Shown: positions 44,492 to 54,290 of the stretch, one piece after another
Position numbering within the stretch: position 1 is the stretch's first letter
Layout of the letters: every line of letters starts with the position of its first letter
NCBI RefSeq assembly: GCF_003600685.1
Contig: NZ_CP032084.1
Location: 3,968,001 to 4,032,000, forward strand
Length of the DNA: 64,000 nucleotides
DNA from: Achromobacter sp. B7
GTDB taxonomy: Bacteria > Pseudomonadota > Gammaproteobacteria > Burkholderiales > Burkholderiaceae_B
Direction: 5' to 3'
The notes under the pieces: model-generated
The model's input: the letters and a program-made list of their open reading frames with translations, nothing else
The model's database searches: none
Told to the model about the DNA's origin: nothing
Position numbers and translations under genes: made by a program

Positions 44492-45181
44492 TCACCCGCA
44501 CTGGCGCTGGCGCCAGCAGTCATAGCGCCATTTCCAGGGCTGCATGGCGCCCTCTTTGGCCCATAGGCCGCGCTTGGCGTCCTGGGCTTGGCGTTGCAAG
44601 CTCGTCATGGCCTTGTCGCGCAGGTAATCGCCGCGCCTGGCGGTGTAGGCCCAGGCGTAGCCGGACTGCACCTGCAAACGGTTGGCCGAGCGGCCGTCAT
44701 CCAGAATCAGCGCGCAGACGTCGCGGCCGTACTGATCTTGTTCGTAGCATTGGGCGGTCAGGGTCTTGCCGGCGACCAGATCCGCAAGATTCTTGCGGGA
44801 CGCTTCGGCAAAGGGTTGGCCGGGCTGGTCGGCGCCGTGGCCTTCTTCAGGCGCATCGATGCTGTCCATGCGGATGCGGCGCTGGCCATCGCGCGCGCGC
44901 AGCGTGACGGTGTCGCCATCGGCCACGTTGACGATCGCGCCGGTCAGCGTGTAGCTGCCGGGCGGAATGCCGTCGGCCGCAGGCGAGCGCCCATCGGCCG
45001 AGGGCGGACGTGACGGGCGGGGCGAATCGCCCTGCCCCGACGGCTGTAGCCAATTGACGATGGCGCCCGCCGCCGCAAGAATCACGGCAACGATCAGGGC
45101 GGTCAGCTTGCCGCCGCCGCGAAATGGGGGTTTGCCACGCACCGGCCGGCCTCCAGGTAAGAAACGCGGCAAGTGTGCCAC
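44492..45181 (-). CDS. Membrane-anchored thermonuclease (SNase-like) family protein
   Basis: A 229-aa protein with an N-terminal TM anchor (about 26-45), a Pro/Ser linker, then an SNase-type OB fold: VADGDTVTLR, IRMDSIDAPE and DQYGRDVCALI contain the family's Asp, Arg and Glu active-site positions. The C-terminal YDCWRQRQCG has two Cys. It would degrade nucleic acid outside the cytoplasmic membrane. The start is GTG at 45181. It has no clear link to neighbours. Confidence 0.85.
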   Translation of the reverse strand: MAHLPRFLPGGRPVRGKPPFRGGGKLTALIVAVILAAAGAIVNWLQPSGQGDSPRPSRPPSADGRSPAADGIPPGSYTLTGAIVNVADGDTVTLRARDGQRRIRMDSIDAPEEGHGADQPGQPFAEASRKNLADLVAGKTLTAQCYEQDQYGRDVCALILDDGRSANRLQVQSGYAWAYTARRGDYLRDKAMTSLQRQAQDAKRGLWAKEGAMQPWKWRYDCWRQRQCG

Positions 45182-45312
45182 AGGCGGCCCGGTTTTTCGT
45201 TAATCGACCGTGCGGAAAATGTCCCGGTCGCTTGCCTTGCTGGACGTCTCGCCGCCCCTGCCGCCCGGGCTGGCGTGTCGGCCTGCGTTGCCCGCTGTTC
45301 CCCGCCCGCCTT

Positions 45313-46401
45313 TCATAGCCAGCCGGACTTGCGGAACCGCCAGTACAACACCGAACAGATCGACGCGATGACGCCCAGCGTGATGGGATAGCCCAGGGGC
45401 GACTTCAGTTCCGGCATGAATTCGAAGTTCATGCCATAGATGCCGGCAATCGCGGTGGGCACGGCCAGGATGGCGGCCCAGGACGCCAGCTTGCGCGTCG
45501 TGTCGTTCTGCGCCGCCTGGCCGATCATGAGGCTGGCTTCGAAGGCGAACGCCAGCGATTCGCGCAACGCGTTGAACAGCTCGTCCACGCGCAGCACGCG
45601 GTCGGCGACCTCGCCGAAGTACGGGCGAGCATGCTCGTCCACGGCCGACATCTCGACGCGCGCCAGCCGACGGCATATTTCCGCCATCGGCGACACCACG
45701 GTATGAATGCGCAGCAAGTCGCGGCGCTGGCGGTACAGCCTGCGGATATCGGAATCCTTGGCGCCACGGATCAGCAATTTCTGTTCGGCGCCTTCGACCA
45801 CGCTTTCGATCTTGCCCGCCGCCGCCACGTAGCGGTCGACCAGCCAGTCCAGCACTTCGGAGGCCACGTAGTCGCTGCCGCGCTTGAGCAGGTCGGGCGA
45901 CGCTTCCAGGCGTTCGCGCAGCGGGCTGTGCGCCGCCGTGGCGCCGCGCCGCACGGTGACCAGAAAGCCGTCGCCGATCAAGAGCTGGGTTTCGCCGAAG
46001 ACAGGCCGTTCGGCCTCGACCTCGACGGTGATGGTCACGATAAGAACCATGTTGCCGTAATCGATGATCTTGGGCCGCCGGTGCGGTTCAAGCATCTCTT
46101 CCTGGTTCTTGCCACAAGCGCCCAATTCACCGGTGACACGGGCCAGCAATTCGGGTGTGGGGTTGCGCAGGCCGATCCACAGCATGCCGGGCGGTTGGCC
46201 GGGGCTTAATCCGCCTGATTGCCCGCCTGATTTGCCGTCTGATGGGCCGCCTAGTTGGTCGCTGTTCTGGCTGCTATACCGGCCGATGTGCTGGCCGACT
46301 TCATCGATGGGCACTTCGCGGTCGCGGCGGCCGTTCACATAGGCGATGGACGCCACCACCTCGCCCTTGTGGACGTCGGCGAAATTCTCTTCAGCAGACA
46401 T
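45313..46401 (-). CDS. CorA-family magnesium/cobalt transporter
   Basis: A 362-aa divalent cation channel with a cytoplasmic funnel, a long helix, and two C-terminal TM helices separated by the YGMNFEFMPEL loop (GMN selectivity motif). An N-terminal stretch (about residues 42-70) is an unusual Gly/Ser/Asp-rich insert made by a degenerate 12-bp repeat. The start at 46401 (MSAEENF) is preferred over an upstream ATG. Confidence 0.9.
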   Translation of the reverse strand: MSAEENFADVHKGEVVASIAYVNGRRDREVPIDEVGQHIGRYSSQNSDQLGGPSDGKSGGQSGGLSPGQPPGMLWIGLRNPTPELLARVTGELGACGKNQEEMLEPHRRPKIIDYGNMVLIVTITVEVEAERPVFGETQLLIGDGFLVTVRRGATAAHSPLRERLEASPDLLKRGSDYVASEVLDWLVDRYVAAAGKIESVVEGAEQKLLIRGAKDSDIRRLYRQRRDLLRIHTVVSPMAEICRRLARVEMSAVDEHARPYFGEVADRVLRVDELFNALRESLAFAFEASLMIGQAAQNDTTRKLASWAAILAVPTAIAGIYGMNFEFMPELKSPLGYPITLGVIASICSVLYWRFRKSGWL

Positions 46402-46465
46402 GGATACCCTTTGGCAATGCGAGCCCTGCGGCACAACTTATGGCATCGGCTGATGATAGCGCAGG

Positions 46466-48601
46466 CTATGAGAACAGGTTGCGCACCCGCCGGGTCACGT
46501 CGATGGCCGGGGCCTGCGCCTCTTTGGACGGCGCGCCGGCAGGCAGGTCGCCCAGCGCGGGCGGCCGAGGCAGGTGTTCAAACAGCGGCAGCATGGCGTT
46601 GGTGATGTAGCGCGTGCGCGAACCGTACACGTGGCGGTCGCCCATGCCCGTCTGCTGGTGCACGTAAAAGCGCTGCGGCACGATCAGTTGCAGCCGTTCC
46701 TTGGCGCGCGTCATGGCCACATACAGCAGGCGCCGCTCTTCTTCGATCTCTTCGGCGGTGCCGGTGCTCATGTCGGACGGGATGCAGCCATCGACCACGT
46801 TCAGCACATAGACAGCCTTCCATTCCTGGCCCTTGGCCGAGTGGATGGTGGACAGGATCATGTAGTCCTCGTCGCGCGACGGCGCGCCGGATTCGTCACT
46901 GGTGGCGTCGGGCGGATCCAGGGTCAGCTCGGTCAAAAAGCGTTCGCGCGACGGGTAGCCCGCCGCCAGCCGCACCAGCTGGTCCAGGTCGGTCTTGCGC
47001 ACCCGCGCGTCGTCGTACAGGCGTTCAAGCTGGCCGGCGTACCAGCGCAGCGCCAGGTCCACGTCGGCGGGCCAACGCAGGCCCGGGTCGCACAGCGCCG
47101 CATAGGTGTCGGCGAACGCGCCCCATTCCTGTTGGGCCGCCGCGCCGGGTTTGAACTCGCGCAGCGCGCGCAGCGGTTCGGGGCTGGCCGCCATGGCGTC
47201 CATCAGCTTGCCGGCGGTGGCCGGGCCGATGCCGGGCATCAACTGCGCGACGCGAAAACCCGCCATGCGTCCGCGCGGGTTCTCGGCCCAGCGCAACAGC
47301 GACAGCAGATCCTTGACGTGCGCGGCTTCCAGAAAGCGCAGGCCGCCGAATTTGACGAAAGGAATGTTGCGCCGGGTCAGTTCCAGTTCCAACGCGGCGC
47401 TATGGCTGGCCGTGCGGAACAGCGCCGCTTGCGACTTGAGCGTGGCGCCGCCCTCGCGCTGCGCCAGCACCTGGTCGGCGACCCAACGCGCCTGCCCGGC
47501 CTCGTCGCTGACGGTGACCAGTTCGGGCAGTTGCGACGAGACGCGATCGGTCCAGAGGTCTTTGGCGTAGCGTTCGGTGGCCAGGCCGATCACCGCGTTC
47601 GATGCGTTCAGGATGGGCTGGGTCGACCGGTAGTTGCGGTCCAGCGTGATGACGCGGGCAGGTTTGGGAAACTGCGAGGGAAAATCCAGGATGTTGCGCA
47701 CGGTGGCGGCGCGGAACGAATAGATGGATTGCGCGTCATCGCCCACCACTGTCAGCCCGCGCCCGTCGGGCTTCATGGCCAGCAGAATAGCGGATTGCAG
47801 GCGGTTCGTGTCCTGGTATTCGTCGACCAGCACGTGGTCGAAGCGCGCGCCGACATCGGCGGCGATGCCCGGGTCGGTCATCATCTCGGACCAATACAGC
47901 AGCAGGTCGTCGTAGTCGAGCACCTGCTGGTCCTGCTTGGCGGCCACATAGCCGCGAAACAGCGTCTTCAATTCCTCTTCCCACTGTGCGCACCAGGGGA
48001 ATGACGTTTTCAGCACGTCGGCCACCGGCGTCTGGCTATTGACCACGCGCGAATAAATCGCCAGGCAGGTGCCCTTCAAGGGAAAACGCGATTTGGTGGA
48101 TGACAAGCCTTGTTCATGCCGCACCATGCCCATCAGGTCTTCGGCGTCGCCGCGATCGTGGATGGTGAAGGCTTCAGACAGGCCGATGCGCAGTGCGCAG
48201 TCGCGCAGCAGCCGCGCGCCGATGGCGTGGAAGGTGCCTGCCCAAGGCAACGACGGCGCCTGCTGCGACCCGCGCAGGTTCATCACGCGTTGCAGCACCG
48301 AGCCCACGCGCCGGTCCATTTCCTGTGCCGCGCGGCGCGAGAACGTCAGCAGCAGCATGCGCTGGGGGTCGGCGCCGTTCAGGATCAGGTGGGCCACGCG
48401 GTGCGCCAGCGTGTTGGTCTTGCCCGATCCCGCCCCCGCAATCACGAGCAGGGGGCCGTCATCGAACGCCGCGTCTTCGGCCGAACTTGAGCCCGAACTT
48501 GAGCCCGGCCGCACGCCGAATACGGCGGCTTCGCGCTGGGCAGGGTTCAGATCGGCAAGGGGATCGGGGCGGGTGTTGGCAGTGGGATCGTGGTCGGGCA
48601 T
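46466..48601 (-). CDS. UvrD/Rep/PcrA-type ATP-dependent DNA helicase
   Basis: A 711-aa SF1A helicase. Visible motifs: Q-motif LNPAQREAAV, Walker A GAGSGKTNTLAHRV (about 48-62), DEYQDTNRLQ (motif II), YRSTQPILNASN (motif IV), STIHSAKGQEWKAVYV (motif V), YVAMTRAKERL (motif VI). A short Ser-rich insert (SSGSSS) precedes Walker A. It probably works in DNA repair or recombination. The start at 48601 (MPDHDP) lies 91 bp from the divergent DUF72 gene. Confidence 0.92.
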   Translation of the reverse strand: MPDHDPTANTRPDPLADLNPAQREAAVFGVRPGSSSGSSSAEDAAFDDGPLLVIAGAGSGKTNTLAHRVAHLILNGADPQRMLLLTFSRRAAQEMDRRVGSVLQRVMNLRGSQQAPSLPWAGTFHAIGARLLRDCALRIGLSEAFTIHDRGDAEDLMGMVRHEQGLSSTKSRFPLKGTCLAIYSRVVNSQTPVADVLKTSFPWCAQWEEELKTLFRGYVAAKQDQQVLDYDDLLLYWSEMMTDPGIAADVGARFDHVLVDEYQDTNRLQSAILLAMKPDGRGLTVVGDDAQSIYSFRAATVRNILDFPSQFPKPARVITLDRNYRSTQPILNASNAVIGLATERYAKDLWTDRVSSQLPELVTVSDEAGQARWVADQVLAQREGGATLKSQAALFRTASHSAALELELTRRNIPFVKFGGLRFLEAAHVKDLLSLLRWAENPRGRMAGFRVAQLMPGIGPATAGKLMDAMAASPEPLRALREFKPGAAAQQEWGAFADTYAALCDPGLRWPADVDLALRWYAGQLERLYDDARVRKTDLDQLVRLAAGYPSRERFLTELTLDPPDATSDESGAPSRDEDYMILSTIHSAKGQEWKAVYVLNVVDGCIPSDMSTGTAEEIEEERRLLYVAMTRAKERLQLIVPQRFYVHQQTGMGDRHVYGSRTRYITNAMLPLFEHLPRPPALGDLPAGAPSKEAQAPAIDVTRRVRNLFS

Positions 48602-48692
48602 GGCGGCAAGTAGGCCAAATGACTGGCTATTTATCCAGCTATCATAGCAGCGTCGTCGCCCTGCCCCGCGCCCCATCCGCCACCCTTTTGCC

Positions 48693-49589
48693 ATGCGTAT
48701 CCTGACCGGCACCGCCTCCTGGACCGACCCCACCCTGCTCGCCTGCGGGCGGTTTTACCCGCCCGACGTGCGCGGTGCCGAAGCGCGGCTGCGCTTTTAC
48801 GCGTCGCGCTTTTCGATGGCGGAAATCGATTCCAGCTACTACGCGCTGCCCTCGGCCAACAACGCCTATCTGTGGGCGCAGCGCACGCCGGACGACTTCG
48901 TCTTCAACATCAAGGCGTTCCGCTTGTTCACCGGCCACCAGACGCCGCTGGCCGCCCTGCCCGGGGACATCGCACGCGAACTGGAAGATTGGCCGGACCC
49001 GATCATCTACCAACGCCAGATGCCCGAAGACCTGCGCGATGAAATGTGGCGCCGCTATCAGCTGGCGCTGGAACCGCTGCGGATGCCGGGCAAGCTGGGC
49101 GCGGTGCATTTTCAATTTCCCCCGTGGATCCGGCGCGACGCGCGAGGACGCGCGCATGTGGCCGACTGCGCCGCGCGCATGCAAGAGCATTTGATTTCGG
49201 TGGAATTTCGCCATCGCAGCTGGTTCGACAGCCCGGGCGCCATCGCCGACACGCTGGCTTTCGAACGCGATCTGGGCGTGGTGCACACGGTGGTGGACGC
49301 ACCGCAGGGCTTTGAAAATACCGTGCCCGCCATCTGGGAAAGCACGCATCCCGATCTGACGCTGCTGCGGCTGCACGGCCGCAATGCCGACGCATGGAAC
49401 GCCTCGGGCAGCGCGTCGTCGGGCCGCTTTCAATATGAATATACCGAGCAGGAGCTTGCCGAACTGGTTGAACGCTTCACGCGGCTGGCCACGCAAAGCA
49501 GCCAGGCGCATGCCGTTTTCAACACCAACTTCGAAGACCAGGGCATGCGCAACGCGGCGGCATTCGGCGCGGCGCTGCCGCTTTTCTAG
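48693..49589 (+). CDS. DUF72 family protein (YecE-like)
   Basis: A 298-aa TIM-barrel-like cytoplasmic protein. DUF72 signatures: GTASWTDPTLL at the N-terminus, FYPP, IDSSYYALPSANNAYLWAQRTPDDF, SVEFRHRSWFD and TLLRLHGRN. The biochemical role is unknown; an Fe-S or nucleic-acid function has been proposed for relatives. It is divergent from the helicase gene. Confidence 0.9.
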   Translation: MRILTGTASWTDPTLLACGRFYPPDVRGAEARLRFYASRFSMAEIDSSYYALPSANNAYLWAQRTPDDFVFNIKAFRLFTGHQTPLAALPGDIARELEDWPDPIIYQRQMPEDLRDEMWRRYQLALEPLRMPGKLGAVHFQFPPWIRRDARGRAHVADCAARMQEHLISVEFRHRSWFDSPGAIADTLAFERDLGVVHTVVDAPQGFENTVPAIWESTHPDLTLLRLHGRNADAWNASGSASSGRFQYEYTEQELAELVERFTRLATQSSQAHAVFNTNFEDQGMRNAAAFGAALPLF

Positions 49590-49599
49590 GCGGACCCGG

Positions 49600-51093
49600 T
49601 CAAGCCGCCGCGGGCTTGCGGGCGACGTCGGCCAGGCTTTCCAGCAGCACCTCGAACTTGCGCGCAATATCGTTTTCCGGCACGCAGGCATAGCCCAGCA
49701 GCAGGCCGGGCCGCCGCCCTTCGGCATTGACGTAATAGCGCGACAGCGCGCGGGTCAGCACGCCCTTGCTGCGCGCCACATCCACCACGCGCAGGTCGTC
49801 CATGTCCAGCGGCAAGGTCAGCACCAGATGCAACCCTGCCATGCTGGCGTCACGGTGCAGCCAGTCCGGGCCCAGCCGGCGTTCAATCAGGTTGACCAGC
49901 ATCGCGCGCCGTCGCCCGTACAGCATGCGCATGCGACGGATGTGCGCGGCGTAATGGCCTTCGGAAATGAACGTGGCCAGCGCCGCGTGCGTCATCAGAT
50001 GGCCCTCGCGATACAGCTCAGCGTGCGCGGCCTGGAACGCGGCGGTCAGCGGCTTGGGCAAGACCAGATAGCCCACGCGCAGGCCCGGGTACAGCGTCTT
50101 GCTGAACGTGCCCATATAGATGACGGGCGCATCGGGCTCCAAGCCCAGCAACGAGGCGATGGGGCGGCCCGAAAAGCGGAATTCGCTGTCGTAATCGTCT
50201 TCGATGATCCAGCTGCCGCTTTGCCGCGCCACGGCCAGCAGTTGCCGGCGGCGCGCCAGCGACATCACCGGCCCCAAGGGATATTGGTGCGATGGCGTGA
50301 CGAAGATAAAGCGCGGCGGCGTGCCGCCGGGTTCGGGCAGGCGCATGCCCTCTTCGTCCACCGGCAGGTGCACGGTGTGCAGGCCGTTGGCTTGCAAGAT
50401 GGTGCGCGCGCCCCAGTAGCCGGGGTCTTCGACCCAGGCGGTTTCGCCGGCTTCGCCCAGGATGCGCGTCGTCAGGTCGATGGCCTGGTGCGAGCCTTCG
50501 GTGATGATGATCTGGTCAGGGTCGCAGTCAATGGAACGCGTCAGCGCCAGATGCTGGGCCAGCGCTTCGCGCAGCGCCGGCAGGCCGCCGCCGTAGGCAT
50601 AGGTCAACAAATCGGGCGACGGGTTGCGCCACAGATTGCTGACGATGCGGCCAAATTTCTTGTGGGGGAATTCGGTCAGGTCGGGCACGCCGGGCATGAA
50701 CGCGCCCCACTGGTAGGGCGAGGCCGACACGCCTTCGACAATGGCCGCGCCGCGTGGTGACAGCGCGGGCCCCGGTTGCGCTTGCGCGGGCTGGCGCAGG
50801 CGTCGGCCGCTGGCCAGGTAAGAGTCGGGCACCGACGCGTTGACGAATGTGCCGTTGCCCTGCCGGCTGCGCGTATAGCCTTCGGCTAGCAACTGGCTGT
50901 AGACGTGGACCACGGTATTGCGGGCAATGCCCAGCTCTGTTGCCAGGTCGCGCGACGCAGGCAAACGCGAGTCGGCGGCGATGGCGCCATCCAGGATCGC
51001 TTCGCGTATGCCGCGATACAAGCGCTTGTTCATGGGCTCGCTAGATCCGTCCGCCAGACGCAGCAGCAGCAAGTCACCTACAATGGACCGCAA
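49600..51093 (-). CDS. gabR: MocR/GabR-type regulator (GntR wHTH fused to aminotransferase domain)
   Basis: A 497-aa protein: GntR winged helix at about 15-85 (LYRGIREAILDGAIAADSRLPASRDLATELGIARNTV), a linker, then a type-I aminotransferase fold with the PLP-lysine region GTFSKTLYPGLRVGYLVLP. GabR regulators sense GABA through PLP and activate gabTD; the divergent gabT supports this. The start is TTG at 51093; a later ATG (51033) would cut into the winged helix. TGGTTC direct repeats lie in the shared promoter. The symbol is given by context. Confidence 0.88.
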   Translation of the reverse strand: MRSIVGDLLLLRLADGSSEPMNKRLYRGIREAILDGAIAADSRLPASRDLATELGIARNTVVHVYSQLLAEGYTRSRQGNGTFVNASVPDSYLASGRRLRQPAQAQPGPALSPRGAAIVEGVSASPYQWGAFMPGVPDLTEFPHKKFGRIVSNLWRNPSPDLLTYAYGGGLPALREALAQHLALTRSIDCDPDQIIITEGSHQAIDLTTRILGEAGETAWVEDPGYWGARTILQANGLHTVHLPVDEEGMRLPEPGGTPPRFIFVTPSHQYPLGPVMSLARRRQLLAVARQSGSWIIEDDYDSEFRFSGRPIASLLGLEPDAPVIYMGTFSKTLYPGLRVGYLVLPKPLTAAFQAAHAELYREGHLMTHAALATFISEGHYAAHIRRMRMLYGRRRAMLVNLIERRLGPDWLHRDASMAGLHLVLTLPLDMDDLRVVDVARSKGVLTRALSRYYVNAEGRRPGLLLGYACVPENDIARKFEVLLESLADVARKPAAA

Positions 51094-51094
51094 T

Positions 51095-51123
51095 TGGTTC
51101 TACCTGTTTTATCAAAGTGGTTC
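51095..51123. promoter_or_regulatory. Direct repeats in the gabR-gabT promoter region
   Basis: TGGTTC occurs at 51095-51100 and 51118-51123, 23 bp apart, in the 96-bp divergent spacer. MocR proteins usually bind direct repeats at about this spacing, so this is a candidate GabR operator. Confidence 0.5.
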
Positions 51124-51189
51124 CCACAAATGGGGCCATCGTAGCATTAAATAAGGCTTTTCCCGCCCACCCTGTTCATCGAGGCTGAG

Positions 51190-52452
51190 ATGAAGAATCA
51201 AGACCTGAATACCCGCCGTTCTTTGGCCACGCCGCGCGGCGTTGGCGTCATGTGCGACTTCTACGCAGTGCGCGCCGAGAACGCCACGCTGTGGGACGCC
51301 AACGGCAAGGAATACATCGATTTCGCGGGCGGCATCGCGGTGCTCAACACCGGCCACCTGCACCCCAAGGTCAAGGCCGCCGTGGCCGCCCAGCTGGACA
51401 ACTTCACGCACACGGCCTACCAGATCGTTCCGTACGAAAGCTACATCTCGCTGGCCGAACGCATCAACCGCCTGGCCCCCATCGACGGCCTGAAGAAAAC
51501 CGCCTTCTTCACCACCGGCGTCGAAGCCGTTGAAAACGCCATCAAGATCGCGCGTTCGGCCACGGGCCGTTCGGGCGTCATCGCGTTCTCGGGTTCGTTC
51601 CATGGCCGCACCATGCTGGGCATGGCGCTGACCGGCAAGGTTGCGCCGTACAAGCTGTCGTTCGGCCCGATGCCCGGCGACATCTATCACGTGCCGTTCC
51701 CCAACGCCACGCAGTCGATCTCCGTTGCCGATTCGCTCAAGGCGCTGGACCTGCTGTTCAAGTGCGATATCGACCCCAAGCGCGTCGCCGCGATCATCAT
51801 TGAACCGGTGCAAGGCGAAGGCGGCTTCAACATCACCCCGCCCGAACTGATGAGCGCGCTGCGCAAGCTCTGCGACGAGCACGGCATCCTGCTGATCGCC
51901 GACGAAGTGCAAACGGGCTTTGGCCGCACCGGCAAGCTCTACGCCATGGAACACCACTCGGTGCAAGCCGACCTGATCACCATGGCCAAGAGCCTGGGCG
52001 GCGGCTTCCCGATCTCGGGCGTGGTCGGCCGTGCCGACGTCATGGACGGCCCGGCAGCGGGCGGCCTGGGCGGCACCTACGCCGGCAACCCGCTGGCGGT
52101 GGCTGCGGCCCACGCCGTGCTGGACGTGATTGCCGAAGAAAAGCTGTGCGATCGCGCCAACGTGCTGGGCGAAAAGCTGCGCGCCCACCTGGAAGGCCTG
52201 CGCGCCAAGGTGCCGGCTATTGCCGACGTGCGTGGCCTGGGTTCGATGGTGGCGCTGGAACTGAACGACGCCAACGGCAAGCCGGACGCTGAAGCCGTCA
52301 AGCGCGTGCAGGCCCGCGCGCTGGAACAAGGGCTTATCCTGTTGAGCTGCGGCGTTTACGGCAACGTGCTGCGTTTCCTGTACCCGCTGACCATCCCCGA
52401 CGCGCAGTTCGACCGCGCGCTGGCGATTTTGTCCGACGCACTGGCAGCGTAA
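51190..52452 (+). CDS. gabT: 4-aminobutyrate transaminase
   Basis: PLP enzyme (420 aa) that transfers the amino group of GABA to 2-oxoglutarate, giving succinate semialdehyde. Motifs: GKEYIDFAGGIAVLNTGHLHP (N-terminal), IIIEPVQGEGGF, LLIADEVQTGFGRTGK and MAKSLGGGFP with the PLP Lys (about 268). Cytoplasmic. It is followed 171 bp later by gabD, the next pathway step, and is divergent from the GabR-like regulator. Confidence 0.96.
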   Translation: MKNQDLNTRRSLATPRGVGVMCDFYAVRAENATLWDANGKEYIDFAGGIAVLNTGHLHPKVKAAVAAQLDNFTHTAYQIVPYESYISLAERINRLAPIDGLKKTAFFTTGVEAVENAIKIARSATGRSGVIAFSGSFHGRTMLGMALTGKVAPYKLSFGPMPGDIYHVPFPNATQSISVADSLKALDLLFKCDIDPKRVAAIIIEPVQGEGGFNITPPELMSALRKLCDEHGILLIADEVQTGFGRTGKLYAMEHHSVQADLITMAKSLGGGFPISGVVGRADVMDGPAAGGLGGTYAGNPLAVAAAHAVLDVIAEEKLCDRANVLGEKLRAHLEGLRAKVPAIADVRGLGSMVALELNDANGKPDAEAVKRVQARALEQGLILLSCGVYGNVLRFLYPLTIPDAQFDRALAILSDALAA

Positions 52453-52538
52453 CGTTCACGGCCTGAACCCTGTTCTTGGGCCACAGGCACGGTGATTGCG
52501 GGCGTTGCGGATCTTTCCGCCGCGCCCGCTGCGCTTTA

Positions 52539-52573
52539 CTGTTGCGCATTGCTGTTGCGCATTGCTGTTGCGC
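52539..52573 (+). repeat. 13-bp tandem repeat between gabT and gabD
   Basis: CTGTTGCGCATTG is repeated 2.7 times (52539-52551, 52552-52564, 52565-52573) and ends in a T run. It lies in the 171-bp spacer of the gab operon. Copy number may vary between strains. Confidence 0.8.
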
Positions 52574-52623
52574 TTTTTTCGCTGCCTTGGCCCCGTTGAA
52601 TCCCAATCAAGGAGACTTCAATA

Positions 52624-54093
52624 ATGACCGCATTGACCCATCCCCTGTCGCGCCCCGATCTGCTGCGCGACGCCTGCTACATCGACGGCAAGTGGGTTGG
52701 CGCCGGCAACGGCGCATCGATCCCGGTTGACAACCCGTCCACCGGCAAGACCATCGTGTCCGTGCCCAAGCTGGGCCGCAAGGAAACCGAACAGGCCATC
52801 GCCAGCGCGCAGGCCGCCCTGCCCGCCTGGAGCGCCAAGACCGGCAAGGAACGCGCCGCGATCCTGCTGAAGTGGTCGCAGCTGATGATGCAGAACCAGC
52901 AGGACCTGGCTGCCATCATGACGTCCGAGCAAGGCAAGCCGGTGACCGAGGCCGCGGGCGAAATCGCCTACGCCGCATCGTTCCTGGAGTGGTTTGCCGA
53001 AGAAGCCAAGCGCATCGACGGCGACGTGCTGCAAAGCCCGAAGGCCGGCCAACGCCTGTTGGCGCTGAAGCAACCCATTGGCGTCACCGCCGCCATCACG
53101 CCGTGGAACTTCCCGGCCGCCATGATCACGCGCAAGGTCGGTCCGGCACTGGCCGCCGGCTGCACGATGGTGGTCAAGCCCGCCCAGCAGACGCCGCTGA
53201 CGGCGCTGGCGCTGGCCGTGCTGGCCGAAGAAGCGGGCGTTCCGGCGGGCGTGTTCCACGTCATCACCGGCAGCTCGCGCGATATCGGCGCCGCGCTGTG
53301 CGAAAGCGATGTGGTGCGCAAGCTGAGCTTCACCGGTTCCACCGAAGTGGGCCGCACGCTGATGGAGCAATGCGCGCCCACCATCAAGAAGCTGTCGCTG
53401 GAACTGGGCGGCAACGCGCCGTTCATCGTGTTCGACGACGCCGACCTGGACCGCGCGGTTGACGGCATCCTGGCCTCGAAGTACCGCAACGCCGGCCAGA
53501 CCTGCGTGTGCGCCAACCGCATCTACGTGCAAGCCGGCGTGTACGAGGAAATCGCCACGCGCCTGGTCGCCAAGGTCAACGCCATGAAGGTCGGCGACGG
53601 CTTTGAAGACGGCGTGACGCAAGGCCCGCTGATCGACACGAACGCCATCGAAAAGGTGCAAGAGCACATCGCCGACGCCACCTCGCACGGCGCCAAGGTC
53701 ATTGCCGGCGGCAAGCCGCATGCGCTGGGCGGCACGTTCTTCGAACCGACCGTGGTGCGCGACGTGACGCAATCGATGCGCTTTGCCACCGAAGAAACCT
53801 TCGGCCCGGTGGCCCCGCTGTTCCGCTTTGAAACCGAAGAAGAAGTCATCGGCATGGCCAATGACACCATCTTCGGCTTGGCCGCGTACTTCTTCACGCG
53901 CGACTACGCCCGCATCTGGCGCGTGTCCGAAGCGCTGGAATACGGCATCGTCGGCATCAACACCGGCCTGATCTCCAACGAAGTCGGCCCGTTCGGCGGC
54001 GTCAAGCAGTCGGGTCTGGGACGCGAAGGTTCCAAGTACGGCATCGAGGAATACCTCGAAATCAAGTACCTGTGCGTGGACCTGGGCGCCTGA
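52624..54093 (+). CDS. gabD: NADP+-dependent succinate-semialdehyde dehydrogenase
   Basis: A 489-aa aldehyde dehydrogenase oxidising succinate semialdehyde to succinate for the TCA cycle. The catalytic Glu is in LELGGNAPFIVF (about 255) and the catalytic Cys in NAGQTCVCANRI (about 289); the GVKQSGLGREGSKYGIEEYLEIKY C-terminus is GabD-like. AAGGAG precedes the start. It pairs with gabT. Confidence 0.96.
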   Translation: MTALTHPLSRPDLLRDACYIDGKWVGAGNGASIPVDNPSTGKTIVSVPKLGRKETEQAIASAQAALPAWSAKTGKERAAILLKWSQLMMQNQQDLAAIMTSEQGKPVTEAAGEIAYAASFLEWFAEEAKRIDGDVLQSPKAGQRLLALKQPIGVTAAITPWNFPAAMITRKVGPALAAGCTMVVKPAQQTPLTALALAVLAEEAGVPAGVFHVITGSSRDIGAALCESDVVRKLSFTGSTEVGRTLMEQCAPTIKKLSLELGGNAPFIVFDDADLDRAVDGILASKYRNAGQTCVCANRIYVQAGVYEEIATRLVAKVNAMKVGDGFEDGVTQGPLIDTNAIEKVQEHIADATSHGAKVIAGGKPHALGGTFFEPTVVRDVTQSMRFATEETFGPVAPLFRFETEEEVIGMANDTIFGLAAYFFTRDYARIWRVSEALEYGIVGINTGLISNEVGPFGGVKQSGLGREGSKYGIEEYLEIKYLCVDLGA

Positions 54094-54127
54094 GGCCCCG
54101 ACCGGTGCGCGGCGCTCGCCGCGCACC

Positions 54128-54160
54128 GGGGATAAGCGGCTATCCCCGCCGCTTATCCCC
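54128..54160 (+). other. Stem-loop after gabD
   Basis: A perfect 12-bp stem (GGGGATAAGCGG 54128-54139 with CCGCTTATCCCC 54149-54160) with a 9-base loop. There is no T run. It probably stabilises the gab mRNA end or gives Rho-aided termination. Confidence 0.6.
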
Positions 54161-54290
54161 AACAACTGTGGACAACCCGGCAGATAAGTCCTGCACAGCC
54201 CGGAAAAGTCCTTTCAATCCAGTCACTTGCGAAACGCGATCAAATGCCGCCCAGGCATGATAGATTTGCGCGTTCCCTGAATGGATCCGT

